From Symbiodinium natans (taxonomy: Eukaryota > Sar > Dinophyceae > Suessiales > Symbiodiniaceae): a stretch of 64,000 nt of DNA. This document shows positions 10,701 through 21,019 of the stretch, in pieces. Below the pieces are notes generated by a model, which saw only the letters and a program-made list of their open reading frames with translations, was not told the DNA's origin and searched no databases. Within the stretch, counting starts at the first letter, position 1, and every line of letters begins with the position of its first letter. Position numbers and translations under genes: made by a program. Where the stretch lies: contig CAJNDS010002102.1 of assembly GCA_905221605.1 (NCBI GenBank), positions 529,147 to 593,146 of the forward strand, written 5' to 3'.

Positions 10701-13567
10701 TTGGGACTTCACGAGAAGCCCTAAACCCTGCGGTCCTAGGCGATCCGTTGCAGAATCGTCTTGCTGAGCTCGATGCCTGACAGAAAAAAGGAAAAACGAA
10801 AAGTATGGATCCATGGGGGTGGGGGTACCATGTATGTATGTATGTATGTATGTATGTATGTATGTATGTATGTATGTATGTATGTATGTATGTATGTATG
10901 TATGTATGTATGTATGTATGTATGTATGTATGTGTGTGTAATAGAACACACTAGAATAGAACAGAACAGAATAAGAGGGCTCCAAATCCTAACTTTAAAT
11001 CGGGGCTCGAGCATTCACAATTCAGTTTTGTTCGTGGAGTTTCAGGATTTGGTGTGTCCCAAGTGCTTTTCAAAGCCGAAATCGGATGTGCAAACCCTCA
11101 GGTGTGCTGAGGTGAGTCGGCATGCTTGCCTCTGATCTGAAACTTTGAAGCGCCAGCCATTAAACACAATAATAAAACGCAAACCTACGCGCAACCATGC
11201 GGTTCGCGTTGATCGTCTCCCATCTCAGAGTTTCCTCAAAGCCTGAACCCCGAAGCCCTACAAGACCCAAAAACATTCCGGAGCCCGCCCCGCAAGTTGC
11301 CCTGAACCGAAGCTTAATTAACTCGAGTTACAAGTGGAATCAGCCCTGATCTGAGGCTGATTGAGTTGGACCTCGAATCTCACAGTAGCGCAGATGGCGG
11401 TGTGTTTAGCGGTGCGCTTGCCCTGCTTCTCTTCTTGCGCGCTTCCTCTGGGAGTGGCTTTGTGCTTTCCCGCCGTTTTGATAGTTTTCGTGCTCCCGCG
11501 CTGTGGCCTCACTGCCCAACGCCTTCCCTGCAACGTGTTGGTTCCAGGCTCTGGCGCGTGGCTTCCTTGCACATCGCTTTGTGGGAGTGGCACCTATGCC
11601 TGGGCCTTCAAGATGAAAAATTTAACTTTCCAGACATAGCCAAGCTAGGGGCTAAGGCTTGCGAATTCTAAAGCAACACGTGTGCTTCGGGCTCCGGGCT
11701 TTCTCGGCTTCAGCAGCGTGCCGGCAAACTCAAGAACTTCAGGGCTCGTCGGAGTGTCTGCAAAAACAGTTGAAGGCTCCATGCGTATGTTTATGTTTAT
11801 GTTTATGTTTATGTGTATGTTTATGTTTATATAGAAGCTTCCAGGTAAACATTTTGCCGGTTTCTGCTGCATGTTCTGAATGAGGAGATGTGCTTCAACG
11901 TTTTCAAATTCGACCTGCTGATAAGCAAGTGACAGCGCAAAAACCCTATGGTTTTCTCTAAGTCCTGCTTTCTTTGGGGGTCCCTATCATCAGGCGGCCC
12001 CTCCTATTTTAGGCTCCCAAAAGAGGAATATAATTTAGAGACCTGACCTAATATGCTTGTCGGCGAGCATAAGGGCATCCCATTAAGATATCTTTTTCTA
12101 TCTACATTTGATACAAGAATTTCAACTGACGAATGTCAAGAGCAGCAGTTAATTCTCAAATGTCGCGCCTTTCAGGTAGCTTCCGTGCTCCCGCGCTGTG
12201 GCTTCCCTGCCTCCCGTCCCTCTTTGCTTGCCATTGGGTGCCTCCTGCTCTTTGCCTTGCCTGCCTCCTCTTTCTCTTTCTCTTTGCCTTTCCTTGCGAC
12301 GGGCCCCTTTATTAAGCTTTGTTTGCCTCTGACAGCTCTCCTCCAGCCCCCTCCTACGGTCTTGGCAGCACTCACCTGGTAAGTCCTCCGCTCGAACTGG
12401 GGGGCGGGGACGCTTTCGGAGCCCTCTTTGGGACAGGGAAGCGGTTGTGGGCTGCGGTTACTGCCCCCTGCCGTGAGTCTAGACCAACCTACCTACCAGC
12501 CAACCCCTAAACCCTAAAGCCTAAACCCTGAACCCTGAACCCTAAACCCTAAACCGTAAGCCCTAAACCCCAAACCCTAAACCCTAAACCCTCAACCCTA
12601 AGCCCTAAACCCTAAACCCTAAACCCTACACCCTAAGCCCTAAACCCTAAACCTAAACCCCAAACCCTAAACCCCAAACTCCCTACCCCCTAAAACTCTA
12701 AGGCCCTCAGCCCGGAGATATCCAACCTAGGCACGGATGCCTCCATGGCCTCGCACGTCGGGAATGTGCAGACACCTGGCAGGTCTTGAGGGTGTTTAGG
12801 GTTTAGGGTTTCAGGTTTAGGGTGTTTAGGGTGTTTAGGGTGTTTAGGGTGTTTAGGGTGTTTAGGGTGTTTAGGGTGTTTAGGGTGTTTAGGGTGTTTA
12901 GGGTGTTTAGGGTGTTTAGGGGGTTTAGGGGGTTTAGGGTGTTTAGGGTGTTTAGGGTGTTTAGGGTGTTTAGGGTGTTTAGGGTGTTTAGGGTGTTTTT
13001 GGGTGTTTTTGGGTGTTTAGGGTGTTTAGGGTGTTTAGGGTGTTCAGGGTGTTTAGGGTTTAGTGTTTAGGGTTTCGGGTTTCGGGTTTCGGGTTTCGGG
13101 TTTAGGTGTTTCGGGCTTCTGGATTTAGAATTTAAGGTCTAGTGTTTCTTGGCAGCGCCATGGTTCCTTTTTGCACCGTTTTTGGTTTAGGTGCCCTTTA
13201 CAAAGTAACCAACTCCAACAAGGGTACCCTGATTGTAATATGGTTACTGGGCTGCCAAGGTTTTTAGGGCTTAGGGCTTAGGGCTTAGAGTCTAGTTTTT
13301 CGGGCTCAGGGTCCCACAATTTCGAAAAAACCCTTCACTTAAGGAACGCCCTCAATGTCGTGTCATACTCGGACCCCTAAACACTGAACCTTAAACCCTG
13401 TACCCAATTCCTTAGAAACTACAAGGTGCCGAATTCCTCCATTCCCTGCTAAGAGCCAGTAGGCAACCATGGCATGCCCGGCTTCCGTTCCAGCCTCCCA
13501 AGCCCGAACCCAAAGAAAGTATCCCCTAAGGCCTTAACCCCTAGGATGCTTTAAGCAAACAAGGGTG

Positions 13568-13602
<35 letters not shown>

Positions 13603-16600
13603 CCTAGGTTACTGAGCAACCTAGATCCTGAGCTACAACCCTTGCACTTAGGCCCTAAACACTAAACCCGCAAGCCCCTGTCACGTGAAACTACTCAAAA
13701 GTCAAAAAAGGAAGCTCCTCGAAACTTTCCTCGAAACCTTCCCCGAAACTTTCCTCGAAACTTTCCTCGAACTTTATCCTGACACCCTTGCACCCTGAAC
13801 AGAGGCTGGTTGTGGATTTAGGTCGAGGAGGCTTTTGAGAGGTTTGAGTTTTAGTGGTTTAGATTTCAGGGTTTGGGTGTAGGGTTTTCGGGTCGAGTTG
13901 TTTAGGATACCTTGATTGATCACAGCTTTCCCCGTGGGTGTTAGGGTTTGGGATTTAGGGTTTGGGATGCTTGAGGGTCTTGGGTTTGAGTGCCTTCGGT
14001 TTAGGGTCTAGGGTATGGGCTTTCGGGTATGGGCTTTAAGGTTTGGGATTTAGGGTTTGTGGTTTTTGGTTGGGCAGTCTGCGTGTTGGTTTGGGGGTTT
14101 TGGACAGTCGCGTTTGAGTAATGTTTAGGGCTTAAGTTTCAGGGTTGGGGGCTTACGGCTCAGGGTTTGCGGTTTCCGACACTTAAGAAGATTAAACTTG
14201 AACCTTCAAACGAGTAGGGTTTAGGGTTTAGGGTTTAGGGTTTAGGGTTTAGGGTTTAGGGTTTAGGGTTTAGGGTTTAGGGTTTAGGGTTTAGGGTTTA
14301 GGGTTTAGGGTTTAGGGTTTAGAGGTTTAATTTAAGGCTTTGGTTTTCCTAATCCCGAAGCCCTTTATCCACCCTTCCGCGTGCAAGGAAGCGGAAGTAC
14401 GTGCAGCTGAATGAGGCCACGCGCGAGATGCACCTGGGCATACCTTAGGGTTTAGGGTTTAGGGTGTAGGGTTTAGGGTTTAGGGTTTTGGGGTGTCCAA
14501 AGAAACAGGGGTATGTGGCTTAGAACTCGAAGGGTTTGCTTAAGGCAACCCAAACCTAGTTTTCGTAGGCTCTGATTACCAAACCCTTGTAGATCTTCTT
14601 TTGGGATGTTCCTGCATATACAAACAGTATTAACAGTGCTTCATAGGGATTGTAATAGGGGGTATAATCATCCTTAATTAGGACTGTTAGTATAAGGGCG
14701 AACATCCCACATCTTCTTAGTAACCTACAAAGAAAGCAGGCTTTGGGCGCATAGAGGGGGAACTAAGGGTTCAACTTCAGAATACAAATGCAGGCGTTCT
14801 ACTGCCCGCAAAGACCGCAGCTAAGGCGTTTTTTAAACCTAAATCCTCAGCCCCTATAACTCTGAAATTGCATAGACTCCAACACCCCAATATCCCCCGC
14901 ACGTCACCTTCTTCTCGAGAGCCATGTGTTTAACAATCTAGCCCCTACCCTAAACCCTAGTCCCTCAACCCCCCCAAGAGCCCCCTGCAGCTCATAAGCC
15001 CTGAGCCCAAACCCCGCGTCCATTTTACCCCAAACTCACAACCCCAAAGCCCCAGACCAGTTTCGTTTAAACCCTAAACCATAAAACCTAAACCCTCGAT
15101 GCTCAACACCAAGACTCCCAAAAAACTCTCCCCAAACCCGCTGTCGCTCTAAGCCCGAACCCGCAAAGCTCCAAGCCCTTTTCTCGGCCCTAAGCCCACA
15201 AAAAACCGCAAGCACACCGCCAGAAGCCCAACACACCCAAAACCCCAAACCCTAAACCCCAAACCCTAAACCCCAATCCCAGAACCTTAAACCCAAAACC
15301 TCCCAAGCCCAGAACCCTCAACCCTGAACCCTAAACCCAAAACCCCCCTAAACCCTAAACCCTAAACCCTAAACCCTAAACCCTAAACCCTAAACCCTAA
15401 ACCCTAAACCCTAAACCCTAAACCCTAAACCCTAAACCCTAAACCCTAAACCCAAACCCAAAAACCCAAACCCCAAACCCCAAACCCCCAAACCCAAACC
15501 CTAAACCCTAAACCCCAACCCAAACCCTAAACCCCCTAAACCCTAAAACCCCAAACCCTAAACCCTAACCCCAAAAACCCCAAACCCCAAACCGCAAACC
15601 CCAAACCCCAAACCCAAACCCTAAACCCTAAACCCTAAACCCAAACCCTAAACCCTAAACCCTAAACCCTAAACCCTAAACCCTAAACCCTAAACCCTAA
15701 ACCCTAAACCCTAAACCCCAAAGCAAAGGATCCCCTCAGAGCTTGGCTTGGCTCTGTGCCACGCCTACATGCTCATCGACCCGGAGCTCCCTGGTAGGGT
15801 TTAGGGTTTAGGGTTTAGGGTTTAGGGTTTAGGGTTTAGGGTGTAGGGTTTAGGGTTTAGGGGTTAGCGCGTGGAGTTTAGGGTTTAGGATTTCGAGTTT
15901 GGGGTCTGATTCTGGGGCTTCTTTGGTTTCTTAAGGTTCTTCGGACACTTGATGACGTTCGGGCCTCAACCCTGAACCCTGAACCCTAAACCCTAAACCC
16001 TAAACCCTAAACCCTAAACCCTGAACCCTGAACCCTGAACCCTGAACCCTGTAGACCCTAAACCCTAAGCCCCCATGTCGCGCCTCGAGCTTGCGCTGTG
16101 AGGCTAGTGCTGCCCACGGTGCGAGCCTCCATTGAGAACGCCTGCGCTCGCGTGGCGCGAGCGGAGGCGCACCAGGGTCCCAAGGTCTAGTTTGGGGTTT
16201 AGGGTTTAGGGTTTAGGGTTTAGGGTTTAGGGTTTAGGCTTTAGGCTTTAGGGTTTCCCTAAACCCTAAACCTAAATAAACCCTCCAGAAACAAAAGCAA
16301 CCTAAACCCAAACCCTGACATTGTAGCTTAGGGCTTAGGGCTTAAGATTTGTTAGGGTTCAGGGCTTATGCGCCCCTCAGGGCTTTCTAGGCTGAGCCGT
16401 TTGACCATGGACCAGGAGACCCTCAGTTCCAGGTTTAGGGTTTGGGTTTGGGGTTTAGGGTTTAGGGTTTGGGGTTTAGGGTTTAGGGTTTAGGGTTTAG
16501 GGTTTAGGGTTTAGGGTTTAGGGTTTAGGGTTTAGGGCTTAGGGTTTAGGGTTTAGGGTTTAGAGTTTAGGGCTTAGGGTTTAAGGTTTAGGGCTTAGGG

Positions 16601-19395
16601 TTTAGGGTTTAGGGTAAGAACGGGTACCCTACCCTTCCTTCCCCCCCTTCTTCAGAGCTGGGTACATGGATATCTGGAGCATCCCAGGTTTTGAACCCTC
16701 TGGCCCCCAAGCTCGAAATTCTAGGTCCTAGACGAGGTTTAGTGTTTTCGTGTTTCGGGTTTAGGGTTTAAGCCCCTGAACCCAACACCGGCCCCTAAAC
16801 CGATGTAAAGGGTTGCGTTCAGTGTTTAGGGTCTTCGCTCTTGAGTCTACTGGCTTCAGAGTTTCCGCAGTCCCCAAACCCTGAACCCTAGACACCCGAA
16901 ACCGCGAAATCACCCGCCTCCCGCAGCCAAGGATGTTCACTACTGCCTTCAGTCGGGTTGATATCCCTTGTAACACGTTTTAGACAAGAAGGGGGCCTGC
17001 ACCTTTTATGTCTGGGTTATTGCTTAGCCCTAAGCCCCAGCCTCCTAACCCTTAACCCTTAACCCTTAAACCCCTAAACCCTAATCAAACCCCAAACCCC
17101 AAACCCCAAACCCCAAACCCCAAACCCCAAACCCCAAACCCCAAACCCCAAACCCCAAACCCCAAACCCCAAACCCCAAACTCCAAACCCCAAACCCGAA
17201 ACCCTAAACCCTAAACCCTAAACCCCAAACCCTAAACCCCAAACCCTGAACCCTAAGGTGGCTTCCAACGTTCAAAGGCCCTTGCCCCCTCCTTGAACAG
17301 TGTTTTTTGCGCCTGCCGCTTGTGCGGTCCGGCTGCCCAGAAGACTTCGCCACAACTGAAAGTTCCCCAGAACTTAGATGGGTGTAGGGTTTCGGGTATA
17401 GGGTTTAGGGTTTGGGGTTTAGGGTTTGGGGTTTGGCGTTTAGGGTTTAGGGTTTAGGGTGTAGGGTTTAGGGGTCTGGCCCCCATGTGTCAGGCCCGAA
17501 AAGAGGCCGTGGTGCAGTGGCCCGGCTTTTGCAAATGAACGTCTTCAGGGTTAGGGTTTAGGGTTTAGGGTTTAGGGTTTAGGGTTTAGGGTTTAGGGTT
17601 TAGGGTTTAGGGTTTAGGGTTTAGGGTTTAGGGTTTAGGGTTTCGGGTTTAGGGTTTAGGGGGGTCCCGCTTTTTTTTTTTTTTAGGGTTTAGGGTTTAG
17701 GGTTTGGGGTCCTTACGGGAAGGGGGTTCATGGAGGGGGCAGGTCAGGTGGAGGGTGTTAGGTAACCTTGGGTTACACAGCCCCTGTGATCCCCCCCCTC
17801 CAGTAAAGATCCTACAACCCTAAACCCTAAAACCTAAATCCTAAACCCTAAACCCTAAACCCTAAATTGGTTTCCGGGCTCAGGTTCCAGGGTTGAGGTA
17901 ACCAATAATAGCTGTACTTATAACCCACTTACAAGCCCCTGCCGTTGTGCTGATAGTGAAGTGCCAATGCCCTCGACAACACACATGCCCAAGAGCTCAA
18001 GTAAGACAGTGCTTGCTGAGTGCCGAGAAAACTCACACCTAGCTTCGAGAGATCACTCGTCCTCATCGGTCCCTAACACCCTCCACCTGACCTGCCCCTC
18101 CATGAACCCCCTTCCCGTAAGGACCCTAAACCCTAAACCCTAAACCTTAAACCCTGAACCCTCACCCCGCAACCCTAAACCCTTAACCCTTAACCCTGAA
18201 ACCCTGAAGCCCTAAACCCTAAACCCTTAACCCTCAACCCTTAACCCTAAACCCTAAACCCTAAACCCCCAACCCTTAAGAACCCCAAATCAACCCGAGT
18301 CCGCTGAGGCAGAGTCTGCGCACCTTCCTCGGCAAGTTCTACGACTTCGCGCGGCGGCTTGCTTGGTCTGTTGTAAAACTAGGGTTTAGGGTTTAGGGTT
18401 TAGGGGTTTCCCAAAATTAGGGGCACCCCTTTCATACCCCAAATAGAATGTCATCCCCTTAAAGGGTCCCTCAAAACGGGTACCCCTATTTTTCGGAAAC
18501 CTTCAAATGGCGCGTTCGCACGTGTCAGCGAGGAAAAATGCATAACAACCTGGGGTGTACTGGGGTCTCCTGTGACGTAAGGTGACAAGCGCCATGGGCT
18601 GTAGCTAGCTCGGACCCGGAGTAGGCCCTTGTTCCCTTTTTTTAGGTTTTGGGTTCCTTCATAACTCCCTTCAAACCAAAAAGGGCACCGTTCTTATTCT
18701 AGGTTACTCCTGGGTCTAGCTAGTAGATGGTTCCCTAAACCCTAAACCCTAAACCCTAAACCCTAAACCCTAAACCCTAAACCCTAAACCCTAAACCCTA
18801 AACCCTAAACCCTAAACCCTAAACCCTAAACCCAAAACCCAAAACCCAAAACCCTAAAGAAAGGCAGATCGACCGCGTTCCGCTGATGCTTGCCGTGGCG
18901 CACAGCCTGCCTCTTGCTCAAGTCAGTTGGGAGGTGCCCGAAATCAGTTGGGAACCTTATGGGGTCCGTATTATAAAGGAATCCTATTATATCATTCGCA
19001 ATCCCCCAGTTGGGTTGGGTGTCTTCTTCTACGGCCTTAACTCAAGCTGCCACCCCTCCTTCTGGCCAGAACTGCATCGGAAGCGGGTTATCCTAAACCC
19101 TAAACCCTAAACCCTAGACCCTAACACCCTGAACCCTCAACCCTCAACCCCCAAGGCCTCAACCCTAAACCCAGACCCTGAAGCTCCGAAGCCTCAACTT
19201 ACATCGTCCGAGCCGGAATATTGCTCAGCTCCCCTCCCCCCCCCCCCCCCCCCCCCCCCCCAAAACAAAAAAAGACAAGGCTACGTCAGGCCCTTGGTAT
19301 ATGTTTTAAGGGTTCAGGGTTTAGGGTTTAGGGTTCAGGATGAGGACCCCATTGAGGTAGCACTTGTCAGATGATCCAGGGACGAACCTGTCCAG
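7670..19395 (+). CDS. TOP3B: DNA topoisomerase III, TOP3B-like (multi-exon, partial)
   Basis: Type IA topoisomerase that passes single strands through a transient break. Core exons, all phase-consistent: 10365-10408, 12731-12782, 14388-14437, 15740-15793, 16108-16176, 16381-16432, 18300-18360, 18868-18921. Probable upstream exons: 7670-7735, 8685-8731, 8959-8992, 9363-9389; probable downstream exon 19371-19395. The strongest match is TESELLALMDQHGIG joined to TDASMASHVGNV, against the family's TEAELITLMEKHGIG-TDAS. It is followed by segments matching the family's VLPTIRS and LGHTLDIFKRKF stretches. The TDAS form points to the beta rather than the alpha branch. Donors are a mixture of GC and GT. 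I did not find the Toprim domain, the YPRTET-type catalytic tyrosine segment or the C-terminal zinc fingers, so both ends are open. The family assignment rests on remembered family sequence, not on a search. Confidence 0.8.
8685..8731 (+). CDS. TOP3B: Topoisomerase III exon (probable)
   Basis: The acceptor AAAG precedes the exon. It reads EIGELDLSSGFREGSR, and a GC donor (GCTAAT) leaves two bases that join exon 8959 as an Arg codon. DL...FR...H..W resembles the segment after the catalytic tyrosine in TOP3B (FDLKGSLRQQANHPYW). It sits between a CCCTAAA tract and a TTTAGGG tract. Confidence 0.5.
8959..8992 (+). CDS. TOP3B: Topoisomerase III exon (probable)
   Basis: The acceptor GTTACTGCAG precedes it. 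It reads HYERVRAWESA in phase with the previous exon, and the donor GTTCAG runs straight into TTTAGGG repeats. The DHPPITP motif expected shortly after was not found before the next exon, so one or more exons are missing from this reconstruction. Confidence 0.45.
9363..9389 (+). CDS. TOP3B: Topoisomerase III exon (probable)
   Basis: The acceptor CACAGTGCAG precedes 27 nt reading RSFLTRHLT, followed by a GC donor (GCGCCG). It matches the YEYITRHFIA helix of TOP3B. The CCCTAAA-left, TTTAGGG-right layout is the one seen for the secure exons. Confidence 0.5.
10365..10408 (+). CDS. TOP3B: Topoisomerase III exon: TESELLALMDQHGIG
   Basis: 44 nt after GCCGCCGAG. It reads TESELLALMDQHGIG and ends with one base (G) before a GC donor (GCATCT); the next exon supplies GC to complete Gly. 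This is a signature stretch of type IA enzymes. Reading through instead gives a stop codon a few residues later, which supports the splice. Confidence 0.85.
10409..12730 (+). other. TOP3B: Topoisomerase intron, 2.3 kb
   Basis: Bounded by the split Gly codon of HGIG|TDAS. It starts with a short CCCTAAA tract, contains the (TATG)n run, a (TTTATG)n run at 11785-11830 and several open frames that are not needed by the gene, and ends with CCCTAAA arrays from 12507 to 12700. Confidence 0.75.
10830..10939 (+). repeat. (TATG)n microsatellite
   Basis: About 25 tetranucleotide copies inside the topoisomerase intron 10409-12730. The Tyr/Met/Cys/Val ORFs across it are artefacts of the repeat. Confidence 0.95.
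12731..12782 (+). CDS. TOP3B: Topoisomerase III exon: TDASMASHVGNV
   Basis: The acceptor CCAACCTAG is followed by GC, which completes the split Gly, and then TDASMASHVGNVQTPG. The donor is GTCTTG, followed after a few bases by TTTAGGG repeats. TDAS-x(4)-H matches TOP3B. Joining it to 10408 removes a 2.3-kb intron that contains a (TATG)n microsatellite. Confidence 0.85.
12800..13065 (+). repeat. 9-bp variant array GTGTTTAGG
   Basis: About 25 copies of a nonamer derived from TTTAGGG by a GT insertion, with a few GGGTTTAGG and GTTTTTGGG units. The Val-Phe-Arg ORF over it is an artefact. Confidence 0.95.
13190..13252 (+). repeat. Dispersed GTAACC...GGTTAC element, copy A
   Basis: CAAAGTAACCAACTCC...GGGTACCC...ATATGGTTACTGGGCT. 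Terminal GTAACC/GGTTAC inverted motif. Related copies at 45404-45468 and 45970-46045, and a weaker one at 18660-18715. Confidence 0.65.
13570..13602 (+). repeat. Poly(T) run
   Basis: About 33 T with no interruption, in the intron between topoisomerase exons 12782 and 14388. Confidence 0.95.
14216..14325 (+). repeat. TTTAGGG array
   Basis: About 15 perfect heptamers, 60 bp upstream of topoisomerase exon 14388. Confidence 0.95.
14388..14437 (+). CDS. TOP3B: Topoisomerase III exon: KYVQLNEATREMHL
   Basis: The acceptor CCGCGTGCAAG precedes it. It reads KRKYVQLNEATREMHL, corresponding to the RNYVTVESGRRLKPT region, with a GC donor (GCATAC). Without that donor an in-frame TAG follows two codons later inside the TTTAGGG run. 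Confidence 0.8.
14577..14735. mobile_element. Foldback/MITE-like element
   Basis: Imperfect inverted arms: CTTGTAGATCTTC...GGGATGTTC on the left and GAACATCCCACATCTTC...CTACAAAG on the right, continuing inward with ATACAAACAGTATTAACAG against its counterpart. No ORF. Confidence 0.5.
15355..15725 (-). repeat. CCCTAAA array with CCCCAAA interruptions
   Basis: Two homogeneous CCCTAAA blocks (15355-15448 and 15605-15720) separated by CCCAAAC/CCCCAAA variants. It forms the 3' part of the intron before exon 15740. Confidence 0.95.
15740..15793 (+). CDS. TOP3B: Topoisomerase III exon: LGLALCHAYMLIDPEL
   Basis: The acceptor GGATCCCCTCAG precedes LGLALCHAYMLIDPELP, matching LGIVLVHGYYKIDAE of TOP3B. 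The donor GTAGGG runs directly into TTTAGGG repeats. The leading AG completes a split codon from exon 14388. Confidence 0.85.
16108..16176 (+). CDS. TOP3B: Topoisomerase III exon: VLPTVRASIE
   Basis: The acceptor TGAGGCTAG precedes VLPTVRASIENACARVA then RAEAHQ, matching VLPTIRSAVEKQLNLIA...HQ of TOP3B. The donor is GTCCCA. The intron before it is only 314 bp and has TTTAGGG at its 5' side and CCCTAAA at its 3' side. Confidence 0.85.
16381..16432 (+). CDS. TOP3B: Topoisomerase III exon (phase-compatible insertion)
   Basis: The acceptor GCGCCCCTCAG is good, and the donor GTTTAG is itself a telomere-type repeat. The 52-nt exon reads LSRLSRLTMDQETLSS and is the right length to connect the phases of exons 16108 and 18300. 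It adds about 17 residues absent from animal TOP3B, so it may be lineage-specific or a wrong choice. Confidence 0.5.
17090..17230 (-). repeat. CCCCAAA variant array
   Basis: About 17 copies of the heptamer with T-to-C at one position, grading into CCCTAAA. Confidence 0.9.
17704..18128. repeat. 58-bp inverted repeat flanked by telomere-like arrays
   Basis: GGTCCTTACGGGAAGGGGG... (17707-17763) recurs inverted at 18070-18125 with very few differences. TTTAGGG repeats lie outside on the left and CCCTAAA outside on the right, so the whole 17550-18280 block is a foldback inside the intron 16433-18299. Confidence 0.85.
18300..18360 (+). CDS. TOP3B: Topoisomerase III exon: PLRQSLRTFLGKFYDFARRL
   Basis: It follows AACCCGAG and reads PLRQSLRTFLGKFYDFARRL, matching the VLGHTLDIFKRKFHYF helix. 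The GC donor (GCTTGG) ends in phase 0, as required by the next exon. CCCTAAA tract on the left and TTTAGGG on the right. Confidence 0.8.
18731..18835 (-). repeat. CCCTAAA array
   Basis: About 14 perfect heptamers immediately before topoisomerase exon 18868. Confidence 0.95.
18868..18921 (+). CDS. TOP3B: Topoisomerase III exon: IDRVPLMLAVAHSLPLAQ
   Basis: The acceptor AAAGGCAG directly follows a CCCTAAA array. It reads IDRVPLMLAVAHSLPLAQ, corresponding to SIAGMDELMEVSFSPLAA; GTCAGT is a possible donor. The 3' boundary is uncertain because the junction to 19371 does not close cleanly. Confidence 0.6.
19233..19261. repeat. Poly(C) run
   Basis: Nearly 30 consecutive C, followed by A-rich sequence. 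Similar G or C runs occur at 8059-8078 and 36655-36672. Confidence 0.9.
19371..19395 (+). CDS. TOP3B: Topoisomerase III exon (tentative): DPGTNLS
   Basis: The acceptor CACTTGTCAG precedes DPGTNLS with AG left over before donor GTTCCG. It resembles TGKPLSR, the residues just before the first zinc finger. The phase to exon 18868 is unresolved and no CxxC zinc-finger exon was recognised downstream. Confidence 0.35.
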
Positions 19396-20101
19396 GTTCC
19401 GGGGGTTGAAGGGTTCAGGATATTGCATTGAGGGGCTCGATGGCTTAAGGGCTTTGGGTCAGGTGCTCTGAGGGTTTAGGCTTTGGGGGCTGGGGTTGTG
19501 GCCTCCGGAGATGCCCCTAGTTCAGTAAGAAAAGGGTCCGAACCCTAAGCCCTCCACCCTAGACCCTACTTGCGTTGAGGTGGTTCGATTGTGCTCCCTG
19601 AAGGTTTAGGGACTGGAGGGCTTCGAGCTGCAAGCAATCCCAAACCCCGGGCCCTAAATCCCAAACCCTGAAGCCCCAGACCCGAAACCCTGAACCTTTT
19701 TCACCATAAATCAACCCCACAACTCTAAACCCTAAACCCTGAACCCTAAAGCCTAAACCCCAAACCTCAAAGCCCTACAACCCTGCAGCTCCAAACCCAA
19801 ACCCCAAACCCCTGAAACCGCAAATCCGAAACCCTACACCCCAAACCCACAAAGCCTAAACCCTAAATCCCCAAACCCCAAACCCCAAACCCCCAAACCC
19901 TAAATCCCCAAACCCCAAACCCCAAACCCCCAAACCCTAAATCCCCAAACCCCAAACCCCAAACCCCTGAACCCTAAACCCTAAATCCCGAAATCCCTAA
20001 ACCCTAAACCCTAAACCCTAAACCCTAAACCCCTAAACCCTAAACCCCAAACCCTAAGCTCTCGAACCCTCAAACCTGCTCTCCTTCCATGTCAACACAA
20101 G

Positions 20102-20141
20102 GAGCCGCGGTGCGGGACGGGGCCCGCAAGGCCCCGGTTGG
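20102..20141 (+). CDS. Candidate exon
   Basis: CCCTAAA tract left, TTTAGGG tract right. Pyrimidine-rich stretch, then CAACACAAG acceptor; open as AAVRDGARKAPV, donor GTTTCG. GC-rich, so other phases are also open. Confidence 0.25.
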
Positions 20142-21019
20142 GTTTCGGGTTCTAGGGTTTAGGGTTTAGGGTTTAGGGTTTAGGGTTTAGGGTTTAGGGT
20201 TGGGGATCTGGGGTTTTCGGGCTTTAGGTTTTAGGTTTGGGGATTTGGAGCTTGAGGGTTTTAGGGCTTTAGGGTTGGGGATGTAGGATTTTGGGTTTAG
20301 GGCTTAGGTTTTTTGGATTTGGGCTTTTGGCTTGAGGGTGCAGCAGTTTAGGGTTTACGGTTTCGGGATTTAGGGTCCTCCCTTAAGAACCCTATAATTA
20401 ATCCTAAACCCTAGGCCCTTAAGAACCCTGCTCCCTTACGAATCCTGTAGCTCACATGCCACGTGACATTCCCGTGTCGCGCCAGGCGGCGCTGCTGGCG
20501 AGAGCCTTCGGCTCTGGCAGGAGGCTGCTGCCGAAACCCGAATCCCTAAACCCTAAACCCTAAACCCTAACCCCTAAACCCTAAACCCTAAACCCTAAAC
20601 CCTCAACCCTAACCCCTAACCCCTAACCCCTAAACCCTAAACCCTAAACGCTTAGCAATCTCATCCCTGAAACCTCCCAACACCCATACATCCCTATAGC
20701 CCTGAAACCTCAACCCGAGAATTTTCAACCCCTAAATCCTAATCCTTCTGTTGACCAGAAACCCTGCAGTAGAACTCGACAGCGCTAAAGGGTTTAGGGT
20801 TTAGGGTCCTCTTCTGTGGGGTTTAGGGTTTAGGGTTTGGGGTTTAGGGTTTAGGGTTTAGGGTTTAGGGTTTAGGGCAAGCGATGCTTACCGCAAGGCG
20901 GCCGCCCGCACCGGGCAAACATCTCTGGAGGCGAGGTGCCCTTGCTTGGAGACAGAGTTTCGGACACCAAGCCCTAAACTCTCACGCCTTGCGCCTCAGC
21001 CCTAAACCCTAAACCCTAG

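Noticed and set aside
11361-12382. ORFs of 92-109 codons sharing the string CGTGCTCCCGCGCTGTGGC
   Set aside because: Inside the 2.3-kb topoisomerase intron. The shared 19 bp suggests a small repeat rather than genes.
12347-12472. Two mini-exons with textbook donors GTAAGT and GTGAGT
   Set aside because: They fall inside the topoisomerase intron between HGIG and TDAS. They could belong to a nested or older gene, but nothing else supports that.
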